A stretch of DNA of 64,000 nucleotides from contig CAVYMJ010000006.1 of assembly GCA_963769585.1 (NCBI GenBank), forward strand, positions 62,001-126,000, in the 5' to 3' direction. Source of the DNA: SSC3 sp963769585 (GTDB lineage Bacteria > Actinomycetota > Actinomycetes > Propionibacteriales > Nocardioidaceae). How positions within the stretch are numbered: position 1 is the first letter of the stretch; each line of letters starts with the position of its first letter. This document shows, in pieces, positions 44,966 through 53,389 of this stretch. The position numbers were made by a program, and so were the translations under genes. A model generated the notes under the pieces. The model saw only the letters and a program-made list of their open reading frames with translations. It did not search any database and was not told the DNA's origin.

Positions 44966-46174
44966 GTGACCATCGAGACCGCATCAGCTGAGGACGTCGA
45001 ACAGCTGCGCCAGCTTGTCCACGAGTGGGGGATGAAGAAGGTCCGGCCGCGCCTCAAGGAGCTCGAGGACGCCGGGGAGTTCCCACGAGACCTCTACCGG
45101 GAGCTGGGAGCTCTGGGTGTGTACGGCTGCTGCTTTCCTGAAGAGCTCGGCGGTACGGGCGCAGGCTTCGCGGCGCTCGCCGCCGTCGCCGAGGAGCTCG
45201 CCTACATCTACCCACCGCTCTCGGCCGGAATGAACCTCCAGGCGGCCACGGTGCCTCTTACGATCGCGAACTGGGGCCGGCCCGAGTTGGTGCGCCAGTT
45301 CGTCCCGGGCCTGGTGACCGCGGAGATCCTCGGCTGCAACGCGATGACCGAGCCGGACGGGGGGTCGGACTTCCTGGGTGCCATGCGCACCCGCGCCGTA
45401 CGAGACGGTGACCACTACGTCCTCAACGGCGCGAAGATGTGGATCACCAACGCCAACGTCGCCGACGTCGCCATCGTCTACGCCAAGACCGACCCGGACG
45501 CCGCGCACAAGGGAGTCTCCGCCTTCGTCGTCCCCACGAGCACGCTGGGCTTCTCCACGCGGCGGGTGCCCTGCCGGGTCCTCGGCAAGCTGATGCCGAC
45601 CAACGAGGTGGTCCTCGAGGACGTGCGGGTGCCGGCCTCGAACCTGCTGGGTGAGGAGGGCCAGGGCTTCGCGATCGCTATGAACGCAATGGACTTCGGC
45701 CGACTCTCGGTCGCCGCGCGGTCGGTCGGGCTGGCGCGTGCCTGCCTGGACGCCTCGCTGGGCTACGCCAACCAGCGCGAGGCGTTCGGCCAGAAGATCG
45801 GCGGCTTCCAGCTCATCAAGAAGCAGCTCGCCGACATGACCGTCGAGGTCGCGGCCGCCCGCGCACTGGTCGACGCAGCGGCCGCGCGCTACGACGTGGG
45901 CGACATCGCGACTCGCGAGAGCTCGATCGCCAAGTACTTCGCCGGCGAGGTCGGCAACCGCGCGGCACAGGCGACAGCGGAGATCTTCGGAGGGTTCGCC
46001 TTCAGTGACGAGCTGCCGATCAGCATGTACCTCAACTACGCCAAGCTCTGGCAGACAGGCGAGGGATCGGCCAACATCCAGGCGGTGCTGATCGCCGACG
46101 ACGCGCTGGGTTGGAAGCCCATGGACCGCCACCGGACCGTGCTCAGGTCTCCAGAGGTCGTGGTTCCCAGGTGA
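44966..46174 (+). CDS. Acyl-CoA dehydrogenase
   Basis: 402 aa from GTG 44966, which follows GAGGAGG; a TTG at 44954 lies before that site and is rejected. It has NAMTEPDGGSDFLGAMRTRA, MWITNANVADVAIVYAKT, MDFGRLSVAARSVGLARACLD and the catalytic-Glu region WQTGEGSANIQAVLIADDALG. It probably acts after the CoA ligase in the island's degradation path. Its end overlaps the convergent second GntR gene by 32 nt. Confidence 0.88.
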   Translation: MTIETASAEDVEQLRQLVHEWGMKKVRPRLKELEDAGEFPRDLYRELGALGVYGCCFPEELGGTGAGFAALAAVAEELAYIYPPLSAGMNLQAATVPLTIANWGRPELVRQFVPGLVTAEILGCNAMTEPDGGSDFLGAMRTRAVRDGDHYVLNGAKMWITNANVADVAIVYAKTDPDAAHKGVSAFVVPTSTLGFSTRRVPCRVLGKLMPTNEVVLEDVRVPASNLLGEEGQGFAIAMNAMDFGRLSVAARSVGLARACLDASLGYANQREAFGQKIGGFQLIKKQLADMTVEVAAARALVDAAAARYDVGDIATRESSIAKYFAGEVGNRAAQATAEIFGGFAFSDELPISMYLNYAKLWQTGEGSANIQAVLIADDALGWKPMDRHRTVLRSPEVVVPR

Positions 46175-46898
46175 CCGTCTCGATGAGCAGCTCGGGAAAC
46201 GAGCTCTCCGCGTAGCGCTCGTAGCCTCTGATGTGCTCGAGCATCCGCTCCGACGCGGCTGCCGGGTCTCGGCCCTCGAGTGCGTCGAGGATGGCGATGT
46301 GGGCATCGAGGATCTCCTGCCGGCGGTTCTCCGGGTAGCCGGTGCCGACAGCGGCACCGTCCATGATGCCCAGGAGCGAGTCCACGACGAGCGCCAGCAG
46401 CGGGTTCCCGCTCGCCGTCGCGACCAGGCGGTGGAACCGCTTGTCGTTCTCCCAGAACGACCCGTCCGCGAAGCTGGGGCCGCGCATCAGGCCGACGTTC
46501 GCTCTCAGCGCCGCCAGGGCACCGTCGTCGAGCCTGGCGGCCGCAAGGCGGGCGATCATCGGCTCGACCGCGGAGCGCACCTCCACCACGCTGCGGAACG
46601 GGCTGTTCGACAGCTGCATCAGCATGGCCAACGTGTCGGCGAGGTGGCCGGCATTGGGTTCGACGAGGATCGGGCCACTGCGCGGTCCATGACGGAAGGC
46701 GACCACGCCCTCCAGCTCGAGCAGGCGCAAAGCCTCCCGCACGCTGGACCGGCCGGTCCGATAGTGCTCGGTCATGTCGTGCTCGGTCGGCAGAACGTCG
46801 CCGACGTGCAGGCCCTGCCTGGCGCTGTCCCGAACGATCCGCTGGGCCAGCAGCAGCGCCGTGCTCGGCCGGCGTGGCTCTCGGTCCTGCCTGGCCAC
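46143..46898 (-). CDS. FadR-type GntR regulator
   Basis: 251 aa, same layout as the regulator at 43248: winged HTH (LAQRIVRDSARQGLHVGDVLPTEHDMTEHYRTGRSSVREALRLLELEGVV) and FCD domain (ILDAHIAILDALEGRDPAAASERMLEHIRGYERYAES). GTG 46898 is one nt after the crotonase stop, so it is the last gene of the thiolase - SDR - crotonase operon and probably controls it. Confidence 0.88.
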   Translation of the reverse strand: MARQDREPRRPSTALLLAQRIVRDSARQGLHVGDVLPTEHDMTEHYRTGRSSVREALRLLELEGVVAFRHGPRSGPILVEPNAGHLADTLAMLMQLSNSPFRSVVEVRSAVEPMIARLAAARLDDGALAALRANVGLMRGPSFADGSFWENDKRFHRLVATASGNPLLALVVDSLLGIMDGAAVGTGYPENRRQEILDAHIAILDALEGRDPAAASERMLEHIRGYERYAESSFPELLIETVTWEPRPLET

Positions 46899-46899
46899 C

Positions 46900-47676
46900 T
46901 CAGACCCCGCGCCACCTGGGAGTGCGCTTCTCCTTGAACGCGGTCGCCCCCTCGCGGGCGTCCTGCGAGGAGCGAACCGGTTCGGTGATCTCGCGCTGGC
47001 GGGTGAACATCTCCGCGGCTGACCAGCCGGGCGACTCTATGACGATGCGCTTGGTCGCGGCGACCGCGAGCGGGCCGTTGGACACGATCGCCCGGGCCAG
47101 TCGCAGCGCCTCTTCCAGGGCGCCTCCGGGAGGGGTCAAGCGGTTCACCAGGCTGACGTCGTACGCCCGGGATGCGGGTATGAGGTCGCCGGTCAAGGCC
47201 CACTCCATCGCAACGTGGTACGGCACTCGCTGCTGAAGACGCATCAGGCCGCCGCCGGCTGCCACCAGTCCACGCTTTACCTCTGGTAGTCCCAGCTTCG
47301 CGTCGTCAGCGGCGACGATCATGTCGCACGCGAGGGCGATCTCGAACCCTCCGGCTATGGCGTACCCCTCGACCGCTGCGATCAGGGGCTTGGCGGGAGG
47401 TTGCTCCACGATGCCGGCAAACCCTCGTCCTTGGATGGAGGGACGCTCTCCGGCAAGGAAGGCCTTGAGGTCCATGCCGGCGCAGAAGGTACCGCCCGCT
47501 CCGGTGACGATCCCCGAGACGAGCGAGCTGTCCGAGTCGAGCCGGTCCATCGCCGCACCGATCGCGACCGCGGTCTCGGTGTTGATCGCGTTGCGTGCCT
47601 GCGGCCGGTTGATCGTCACGACCAGGACGCCGTCGACGACCTCGGTCAGGACGCAGGGCTGGGTTGTGACGGTCAT
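46900..47676 (-). CDS. Enoyl-CoA hydratase
   Basis: 258 aa crotonase. LVVTINRPQARNAINTETAVAIGAAM, GTFCAGMDLKAFLAGERP, GYAIAGGFEIALACDMIVAADDAKLGLPEVKRGLVAAGGG and the C-terminal FKEKRTPRWRG are typical of actinobacterial EchA proteins. It hydrates a 2-enoyl-CoA. Four-nt overlap with the upstream SDR gene. Confidence 0.9.
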   Translation of the reverse strand: MTVTTQPCVLTEVVDGVLVVTINRPQARNAINTETAVAIGAAMDRLDSDSSLVSGIVTGAGGTFCAGMDLKAFLAGERPSIQGRGFAGIVEQPPAKPLIAAVEGYAIAGGFEIALACDMIVAADDAKLGLPEVKRGLVAAGGGLMRLQQRVPYHVAMEWALTGDLIPASRAYDVSLVNRLTPPGGALEEALRLARAIVSNGPLAVAATKRIVIESPGWSAAEMFTRQREITEPVRSSQDAREGATAFKEKRTPRWRGV

Positions 47677-48437
47677 CGCGGAGCCATCCTGATCGCCCCG
47701 TCCAGGCGGATGGTCTCACCGTTGAGCATCGCGTTGTCGATGATGTGCAGCGCGGTCGCTGCGAACTCCTCAGGCCTGCCCAGGCGTGAGGGATGCGGGA
47801 CCTGCTTGGCCAGCCCGTCACGGATCTCGTCGGAGAACCGAGCCAGGATCGGGGTGTCGAAGACGCCGGGAGCAAGGGTGCAGACGCGGATGAGCCGCTG
47901 CGCAAGGTCGCGTGCTGCGACCAGCGTCATCCCGACCACGCCGGCCTTGGCGGAGGCGTAGGGGATCTGGCCGATCTGCCCCTCCCACGCGGCGACCGAG
48001 GCGGTGAGTACGCAGACGCCGCGCTCGCCGTCGACCGGCTCGTTCGCCGACATCCGCGCGGCGGCGAGGCGCAGCACGTTGAAGGTGCCGACCAGGTTGA
48101 TGTCGACGATCTCGCGGTACAGGTCGTAGTCACCGGCACTGCCGTCCTTGTTGACCAGACGGACGGTGCCACCCCGGCCGGCGCAGTGCACCAGCGTCCG
48201 CAGCGGCGCCTTGCTCGTCGCGAGGTCGAGCGCCCGGTCGACCGCCTCGGGGTCTCGTACGTCGGCCGGCGCGAAGCTGGCCAGCTCGCCGAGCTTCTGC
48301 GCGACGTCGGCTCCGGGTGAGGAGGGCAGGTCGATGATGGTCACCGCCACGCCGCGGCCGACCAGCTTGGTGACGGTGGCCAGGCCGAGCCCGGAGGCTC
48401 CGCCGGTGACCACGGCCGAGCTGTTGCTGAGGTCCAT
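47673..48437 (-). CDS. SDR oxidoreductase (3-hydroxyacyl-CoA dehydrogenase type)
   Basis: 254 aa. TGGASGLGLATVTKLVGRG binds NAD(P); TASVAAWEGQIGQIPYASAKAG holds Ser and YxxxK. The C-terminus LHIIDNAMLNGETIRLDGAIRMAPR mirrors the SDR at 8955, so the two are paralogs of the HSD17B10-like type. Middle of the thiolase - SDR - crotonase - GntR operon. Confidence 0.88.
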   Translation of the reverse strand: MDLSNSSAVVTGGASGLGLATVTKLVGRGVAVTIIDLPSSPGADVAQKLGELASFAPADVRDPEAVDRALDLATSKAPLRTLVHCAGRGGTVRLVNKDGSAGDYDLYREIVDINLVGTFNVLRLAAARMSANEPVDGERGVCVLTASVAAWEGQIGQIPYASAKAGVVGMTLVAARDLAQRLIRVCTLAPGVFDTPILARFSDEIRDGLAKQVPHPSRLGRPEEFAATALHIIDNAMLNGETIRLDGAIRMAPR

Positions 48438-48467
48438 GTCGGTGTTCTCTCGTCGGGAGTGCCTGGC

Positions 48468-49649
48468 TCAGGCCAGCGACTCGATGATGGTGGCGTTGGC
48501 CATGCCTCCGGCTTCACACATGCTCTGCAGGCCGTAGCGGCCGCCGGTCTGTTCCAGGTGGTTGATCAGCGTCGTCATCAGGCGAGCACCGGAGGCGCCG
48601 AGCGGGTGGCCGAGGGCGACAGCGCCGCCTCGGGGGTTGAGCCGGTCGGCCGCGACGTTGAACTCCGCCTGCCAGGCGAGTGGGACCGAGGCGAACGCCT
48701 CGTTGATCTCGACGGCGTCGATCTGGGCGAGGTCCAGACCGGACCGCGCCAGGACCTTGGTGGTGGCCGGGATCGGCCCGGTGAGCATCAGCAGCGGGTC
48801 GTCGCCGACGACCGACGAGGCGACGATCCTCGCCCGGGGCGTCAGGCCCAGCTCGGCGGCCTTCTCCTCGCTCATGAGCAAGAGGGCGCTCGCCCCGTCG
48901 GTGATCTGTGAGGAGTTGCCGGCCGTGACCTTCCAGTCGACCTCGGGGAACCGGGCCCGCAGTTCGTCGGTGCCGAAGACCGCGCGGAGCTCGGCGAGCT
49001 TCTCGACCGTCGTACCGGGGCGGATCGACTCGTCCGTGGAGACCACGCTGCCGTCGGCCAGGGTGATGGGGACGATCTCGCCGTCGAAGCCGCCTGCCTT
49101 GGCGGTGGTGTCGGCGCGCTCGTGCGAGCGCGCGGCGTACTCGTCGAGCTCGGTGCGGCTCAGGTTCCACTTCGCGGCGACGAGTTCGGCGGAGACGCCT
49201 TGGGGGACCAGGCCAGGGAAGCGCTGGTTGACCCCTGCTCCGAAGGGGTCGGCGCCCAGGCGTGAGGAACCCATAGGCACCCGGCTCATCGACTCGACAC
49301 CGGCTGCGACGACGATGTCGTAGACGCCGGCGCGGATCCCCTGCGCGGCGAACTCGACGGCCTGCTGCCCCGAGCCGCACTTGCGCTCGATAGTCACCGA
49401 CGGCACGTGGACCGGGTAGCCCGCGGCCAACCACGCCTGGCGTCCGGGGGTGGCGGACTGCTCGCCGGAGCCGTTCACGCAGCCGACCATCAGGTCCTCG
49501 ACAGTCCCCGGGTCGATCCCGGTGCGCTGGACCAGTCCGGTGAGCACGGCCGCGAGCAGGTCCGCGGGATGCAGTGAGGAGAGTGCGCCACCGGGCTTAC
49601 CCCGGCCCATCGGAGAGCGCACCGCGTCAACGATGACGGCGTCGGGCAT
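48468..49649 (-). CDS. Acetyl-CoA C-acyltransferase (thiolase)
   Basis: 393 aa. Nucleophilic Cys in IERKCGSGQQAVEFAAQG, His in GGAVALGHPLGASGARLMTTL and the second Cys near QSMCEAGGMANATI. It completes beta-oxidation by splitting 3-ketoacyl-CoA. GGAGG precedes ATG 49649. First gene of the minus-strand operon; its promoter carries a TGATCATGGTTA block like that at 30170. Confidence 0.93.
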   Translation of the reverse strand: MPDAVIVDAVRSPMGRGKPGGALSSLHPADLLAAVLTGLVQRTGIDPGTVEDLMVGCVNGSGEQSATPGRQAWLAAGYPVHVPSVTIERKCGSGQQAVEFAAQGIRAGVYDIVVAAGVESMSRVPMGSSRLGADPFGAGVNQRFPGLVPQGVSAELVAAKWNLSRTELDEYAARSHERADTTAKAGGFDGEIVPITLADGSVVSTDESIRPGTTVEKLAELRAVFGTDELRARFPEVDWKVTAGNSSQITDGASALLLMSEEKAAELGLTPRARIVASSVVGDDPLLMLTGPIPATTKVLARSGLDLAQIDAVEINEAFASVPLAWQAEFNVAADRLNPRGGAVALGHPLGASGARLMTTLINHLEQTGGRYGLQSMCEAGGMANATIIESLA

Positions 49650-49667
49650 GGATGCCTCCAGGAAGAT

Positions 49668-49682
49668 TGATGATCATGGTTA
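49668..49682. promoter_or_regulatory. Candidate operator upstream of thiolase operon
   Basis: TGATGATCATGGTTAG shares twelve bases (TGATCATGGTTA) with the 30162 dyad between P450 and ferredoxin genes. Shared only as a half-site; no second arm here. Confidence 0.45.
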
Positions 49683-49721
49683 GCCTACATCGTCCTAGGC
49701 CTTGCGGTGAAGTACCTAAGC

Positions 49722-49755
49722 CATATAATCATGACTACGAATATCATGAATCAAC
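49722..49755. promoter_or_regulatory. AT-rich ATCATG repeats upstream of PPOX-like gene
   Basis: ATAATCATGACTACG and GAATATCATGAATC give two ATCATGA blocks. The second shares TATCATGAAT with 44940 and GAATATCATG with the minus strand at 38512-38521. Confidence 0.45.
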
Positions 49756-49769
49756 CTCAAGGAGCGGTC

Positions 49770-50264
49770 ATGGGCAAGCTCGGCGTAGACGACCTCGAGC
49801 AGCTGAAGGGCACCCACCTCGACAAGGCGGACCAGTCCGAGCTGCTGACCGCGCAGACCGAGTGCACCTTCGTCTTCTCACACCTTGGGTGGCCAAGCGG
49901 TGTCGTGATGAGCTACATCGTCGTCGACGGCACCTTCTGGCTCACCGCGGTCGAAGGGCGCGCCCACGTGAAGGCACTCGCCACGGACAACCACGTCTCG
50001 ATCGTCGTCTCCAGTGCGGGAAGCGGCCTCCCGGGCAGGCGGATGCTCTCGGTCCGCGGCGAGGTGACGGTCCATCGCGACGACGAGACCAAGCAGTGGT
50101 TCCTCGACCAGTTCACCAGCAGGCTTCAGCCGGAGGACCCGGTCTCGTGGCGCAAGCTGCTCGACAGCCCCAACCGAGTTGTCTTCGAGGTGCGGCCTAC
50201 CGAGATCGCGGTGAGCCACGACCAGCGCAAGATCGCCGGCAACGGGCGAGGCGTGAGGCCCTGA
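49770..50264 (+). CDS. Pyridoxamine 5'-phosphate oxidase-like (split-barrel flavin/F420) protein
   Basis: 164 aa split barrel of the PPOX/F420-binding superfamily. Core strands are ECTFVFSHLGWPSGVVMSYIVVDGTFWLTA, RAHVKALATDNHVSIVVSS and RRMLSVRGEVTVHRDDE, and FEVRPTEIAVSHDQRK ends the domain. AAGGAG lies 6 nt before ATG 49770, so longer readings from 49707 are rejected. Cofactor (FMN or F420) is not decided; F420 would fit the locus. It overlaps the next gene by one nt. Confidence 0.78.
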   Translation: MGKLGVDDLEQLKGTHLDKADQSELLTAQTECTFVFSHLGWPSGVVMSYIVVDGTFWLTAVEGRAHVKALATDNHVSIVVSSAGSGLPGRRMLSVRGEVTVHRDDETKQWFLDQFTSRLQPEDPVSWRKLLDSPNRVVFEVRPTEIAVSHDQRKIAGNGRGVRP

Positions 50265-50654
50265 TGGCCAAGCACCTGATGGTCGTGCTGAGCAACTCCA
50301 AGGACGGTCAGGAGCAGGAGTTCAACCGCTGGTACTCCGACGACCACATGCTCGCGACGATCAACAAGCTCGACGGGTTCGCTTCCGCACAGCGCTTCGA
50401 GCTGGCCGCAGCTGCCGGGTGCCCCGGCGTCGCCGTACCGGTACCTCGCGGTCTACGAGATCGACGGGGACGACGTGGAGACCGCCTACCAGCAGTTCAC
50501 CTGGCAGCGGCAGGAACGCGCCGAGGCGCTCGCCGCGGGCCGTGAGCCCGTCGTCACGGTCTCCGACACCTTGGACCCGGAGTTCTTCCTGGTCGGCTTC
50601 TTCTCGGCGATCACTGAGCGGGTTCCCTCCGAGCGAGTGGAGGTCGAGGCATGA
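50264..50654 (+). pseudogene. EthD/DUF4286-like small protein, interrupted by a frameshift
   Basis: The first frame gives MAKHLMVVLSNSKDGQEQEF, then NRWYSDDHMLATINKLDGF and AQRFELA, a dimeric alpha/beta-barrel start. At about 50408 one extra G shifts the frame. The second frame continues QLPGAPASPYRYLAVYEIDG and runs to TGA 50654, overlapping the SDR start. Joined, it is ~129 aa. It is either a recent pseudogene or a sequencing error; the reading on both sides is otherwise intact. Function unknown; relatives accompany aromatic/steroid catabolic genes. Confidence 0.75.
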
Positions 50655-51424
50655 CACGCAGGCTGGAGGGCCGCGTGGCTGCGGTCATCGGAGGCGGCTC
50701 CGGCATGGGGCGGGCCACGTCGTTGCGCCTTGCCGAGGAAGGCGCGCACGTGTACGTCGCCGACCTGTCCGCCGATGCGGCCAAGACCGTGGCGGAGGAG
50801 ATCGCGACGGCAGGCGGCTCGGCCGAAGGCCATCAGCTCGATGCCACTGACAACCGCTCGCTGCGGGACTTCTACGGCGCGGTCGACTCCGCGCATGGCA
50901 AGTTGCATGTGCTGCACAACCAGGTCGGTATGCCAGGCGCCGGCGGGCTCGACGTCGCCGAGGACGACTTCCAGCGCGCCATCGACGTGAACGTCAAGAG
51001 CGCGTTCTATGTGGCGACGCTCGGCTACGACCTGGTCAAGCGGGCCGACGGCAAGGGCTCGATCTCGATGACCGCCTCGACCGCCGCGCTGGTCGGCTCG
51101 CCGTTCAGCCCGCTCTACTCGCTCACCAAAGGTGCGATCACTGCCTTCGCTCGGGCGCTTGCGCTCGTGGGTGGCCCGGACGGCGTACGGGTCAACGTGA
51201 TCGCCCCGGGGCCGGTGGACACCCCGATGCTCCCGACCTTCTTCGGCCGCGACCCCGGCGCCGACATGGCCGACCTGATGGCCGGGTTCATCGCCCTGAT
51301 CCCCATGGGGCGTCCGGCTACTCCGGCGGAGATCGCCGGAGTGGTGGCGTTCCTGGCTAGCGACGACGCCGGTTTCGTGACCGGCGTGACCATTCCCATC
51401 GATGGAGGACAGACCGCCAAATGA
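50651..51424 (+). CDS. SDR oxidoreductase
   Basis: 257 aa. NAD(P) loop IGGGSGMGRATSLRLAEEG, Ser/Tyr/Lys in TASTAALVGSPFSPLYSLTKGAITAFARAL and the ending GFVTGVTIPIDGGQTAK. The usual NNAG motif is replaced by HNQVG, which is unusual though the catalytic triad is kept. Coupled to the neighbours on both sides by 4-nt overlaps. It probably oxidizes a secondary alcohol in the island's pathway. Confidence 0.88.
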   Translation: MTRRLEGRVAAVIGGGSGMGRATSLRLAEEGAHVYVADLSADAAKTVAEEIATAGGSAEGHQLDATDNRSLRDFYGAVDSAHGKLHVLHNQVGMPGAGGLDVAEDDFQRAIDVNVKSAFYVATLGYDLVKRADGKGSISMTASTAALVGSPFSPLYSLTKGAITAFARALALVGGPDGVRVNVIAPGPVDTPMLPTFFGRDPGADMADLMAGFIALIPMGRPATPAEIAGVVAFLASDDAGFVTGVTIPIDGGQTAK

Positions 51425-51867
51425 GCAACGACAACGCAACCCTCGGCGCCAGGAGCGCCCGCCTCTACTACCTGTACGCCCGCGCCGTCGACGAGGGCGA
51501 CCTGGACACGCTGCGCTCCATCGTCACCGACGACGTCCAGATCACCCGCGGGCAGCACCCCACTGAGCAGGGCGTGGAGAGTTTCCTGGACGTCTACCGC
51601 GCACACAACGCGCTCCAGATCCCGGTGTGCAAGCACGTGGTGACCAACGTCCTGGCCGAGCAGGTAGGTGAGGAGATCCAGACGCACGCCTACTTCCAGG
51701 CCACCATGCTCGAGGAGGAGGGGACCCGCGTGATCATCGGCGTCTACGACGACGTACACGTGGAGCAGGACGGTGAGCTCAAGCTCGCGCACAAGAGGAT
51801 CACCGTCCAGCGCGTGCTCAGGCTCCCGGTCTCCGAGGGCCTTTACGCCCACGTCGGCAAGGAGTAG
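51421..51867 (+). CDS. SnoaL/NTF2-like protein
   Basis: 148 aa. SARLYYLYARAVDEGDLDTLRSIVTDDVQITRG, KHVVTNVLAE and the barrel-ending strands fit the SnoaL-like fold. Last gene in the plus-strand operon with PPOX-like, EthD-like and SDR genes, converging on another SnoaL-like gene 7 nt away. Enzyme activity is unknown. Confidence 0.75.
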   Translation: MSNDNATLGARSARLYYLYARAVDEGDLDTLRSIVTDDVQITRGQHPTEQGVESFLDVYRAHNALQIPVCKHVVTNVLAEQVGEEIQTHAYFQATMLEEEGTRVIIGVYDDVHVEQDGELKLAHKRITVQRVLRLPVSEGLYAHVGKE

Positions 51868-51874
51868 CGGCGCG

Positions 51875-52450
51875 TCAGTCGCGGTACGTCGTCCAGGTGG
51901 GCAACGTCTCCGGGTAGTCGCCGGAGGCCACGGGCGCACCGGGGATCCGCAGCCGCTTGCCGTCGGAGAAGCTCGTCGCCATCTGGTCGAACGGCACGTT
52001 GTACATAAACTGGATGGTCCGCTCGGCGAAGACCCAGCGGCCGTCCAGACGACGGTAGCGGTCGTCGTACCGGTACGCCGCAAGCAGCAGGTCATCGCCC
52101 AGAGCGAGCTCCGCTTGGCCGGTGACGATGCCCTGGGCGGTGCCGGCCCTGGTGTCGACCTCGGTCACGTGGGTGTTGGGCACGTGCAGCGTGGTGACGT
52201 AGCGGTCCATCATCGAGGCGTAGAACGCCCGCAGGTCGACCTGGCCCGCGACGGTGGTGCCCAGCCGGGTGAAGCTGCCGTCGGGCGCGAAACAGGCCAC
52301 CACGGTGTCGAGGTCATGGCTGTCGACCGCGATCGAGTAGAGGGCCGAGAGGTTCGCGATGGCCGCCTGGTCGGCAAGCTCGCGCAACGCGAGGTAGGCC
52401 TCCTCGGCGGTGCTGGCCAGGGTGGTCGAGGTGTTCCGGGCGAGGTCCAT
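51875..52450 (-). CDS. SnoaL/NTF2-like protein
   Basis: 191 aa. LADQAAIANLSALYSIAVDSHDLDTVVACFAPDGSFTR is the family start and YDDRYRRLDGRWVFAERTIQFMYNVPF the end of the barrel; this resembles the protein at 15929 more than its neighbour at 51421. It is divergent from the 52.5-61.3 kb operon and may be regulated with it. Function unknown. Confidence 0.75.
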   Translation of the reverse strand: MDLARNTSTTLASTAEEAYLALRELADQAAIANLSALYSIAVDSHDLDTVVACFAPDGSFTRLGTTVAGQVDLRAFYASMMDRYVTTLHVPNTHVTEVDTRAGTAQGIVTGQAELALGDDLLLAAYRYDDRYRRLDGRWVFAERTIQFMYNVPFDQMATSFSDGKRLRIPGAPVASGDYPETLPTWTTYRD

Positions 52451-52562
52451 CTGTGGTTCCCTTCGTCGGCGGTCTATCCAATATCTAGGCGCATGATTGT
52501 CAGAGACTACCTGAAAGTGTTAGCGTCGCCACAACACGTCTTCCCACCTGACTGGAGCCTCG

Positions 52563-53354
52563 ATGACCGCGGTTACCGACCCCTCGGCTGTGACCGGAGC
52601 ACGCGTGCGCGTGGGCTCGGGCGTGGTCGTGACTGGTGCTGCGCAGGGGCTCGGCAAGGCCATCGCGGCCCGCTTCGCCGAGAGCGGGGCGCAGGTCGTC
52701 GGGCTGGACCTCTCACCTGCGGTCACCGGCGTCATCGGTGCGCTCGGAGAGGGTCATGACGCCCTTGTCGGCGATGCCGGAGACCCTGCCCTGGTTCATC
52801 GCGCGTGCGAGCGTGCTTCGGAGTTGGGTGACGGCCTGGCAACAGTCGTGCTCAACGCCGGAGTCGTCTCGCCCGGCCCCACCGACGAGTACCCGCTCGA
52901 GGAGTGGGACCGCGTGCTGGGGGTCAACCTGCGCGCGGCCTTCATCGGCGCCAAGGTGGCCCGCGGGTTCCTCAGCGAGGGCAGCAGCGTGGTGATGATC
53001 TCGTCGATCTGCGCCTCCCAGGGCTTCGCCGAGCGGGCCTCCTACTGCGCCTCCAAGTCGGGCGTCGACGGGCTTGTCCGCTCGCTCGCGATGGAGTGGG
53101 GCCCGGCCGGGATCCGAGTCAACGCGGTCGCGCCCGGCACGATCGCCACCGAGATGCAGCAGGCGATGCTGGCCAGCGGTCGCGCCTCGACCGAGGGCTA
53201 CCTGGCCCGCGTTCCGATGGGCCGGGTCGGCCGTCCCTCGGAGATCGCCGACGCCGTCCACTACCTCGCGTCCCCCCAGGCCAGCTATGTCAGCGGCGTG
53301 GTCCTGGCAGTCGACGGCGGCTGGGCCGGCGGCGGTCTCCCGGCAACTGTCTGA
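52563..53354 (+). CDS. SDR oxidoreductase
   Basis: 263 aa. VVVTGAAQGLGKAIAARFAESGA, NAGVVSPGP, SSICASQGFAERASYCASKSGVDGLVRSLAMEWG and SYVSGVVLAVDGGWAGGG: a complete classical SDR with NNAG-type loop, Ser, Tyr and Lys. First gene of the 52.5-61.3 kb operon; the AT-rich ATATCTAGG/GCATGATTG stretch at 52481-52500 lies in its promoter. Confidence 0.9.
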   Translation: MTAVTDPSAVTGARVRVGSGVVVTGAAQGLGKAIAARFAESGAQVVGLDLSPAVTGVIGALGEGHDALVGDAGDPALVHRACERASELGDGLATVVLNAGVVSPGPTDEYPLEEWDRVLGVNLRAAFIGAKVARGFLSEGSSVVMISSICASQGFAERASYCASKSGVDGLVRSLAMEWGPAGIRVNAVAPGTIATEMQQAMLASGRASTEGYLARVPMGRVGRPSEIADAVHYLASPQASYVSGVVLAVDGGWAGGGLPATV

Positions 53355-53389
53355 CCCACCCACGAGTTCGAGAAGAGAGAAGGCGAGAG

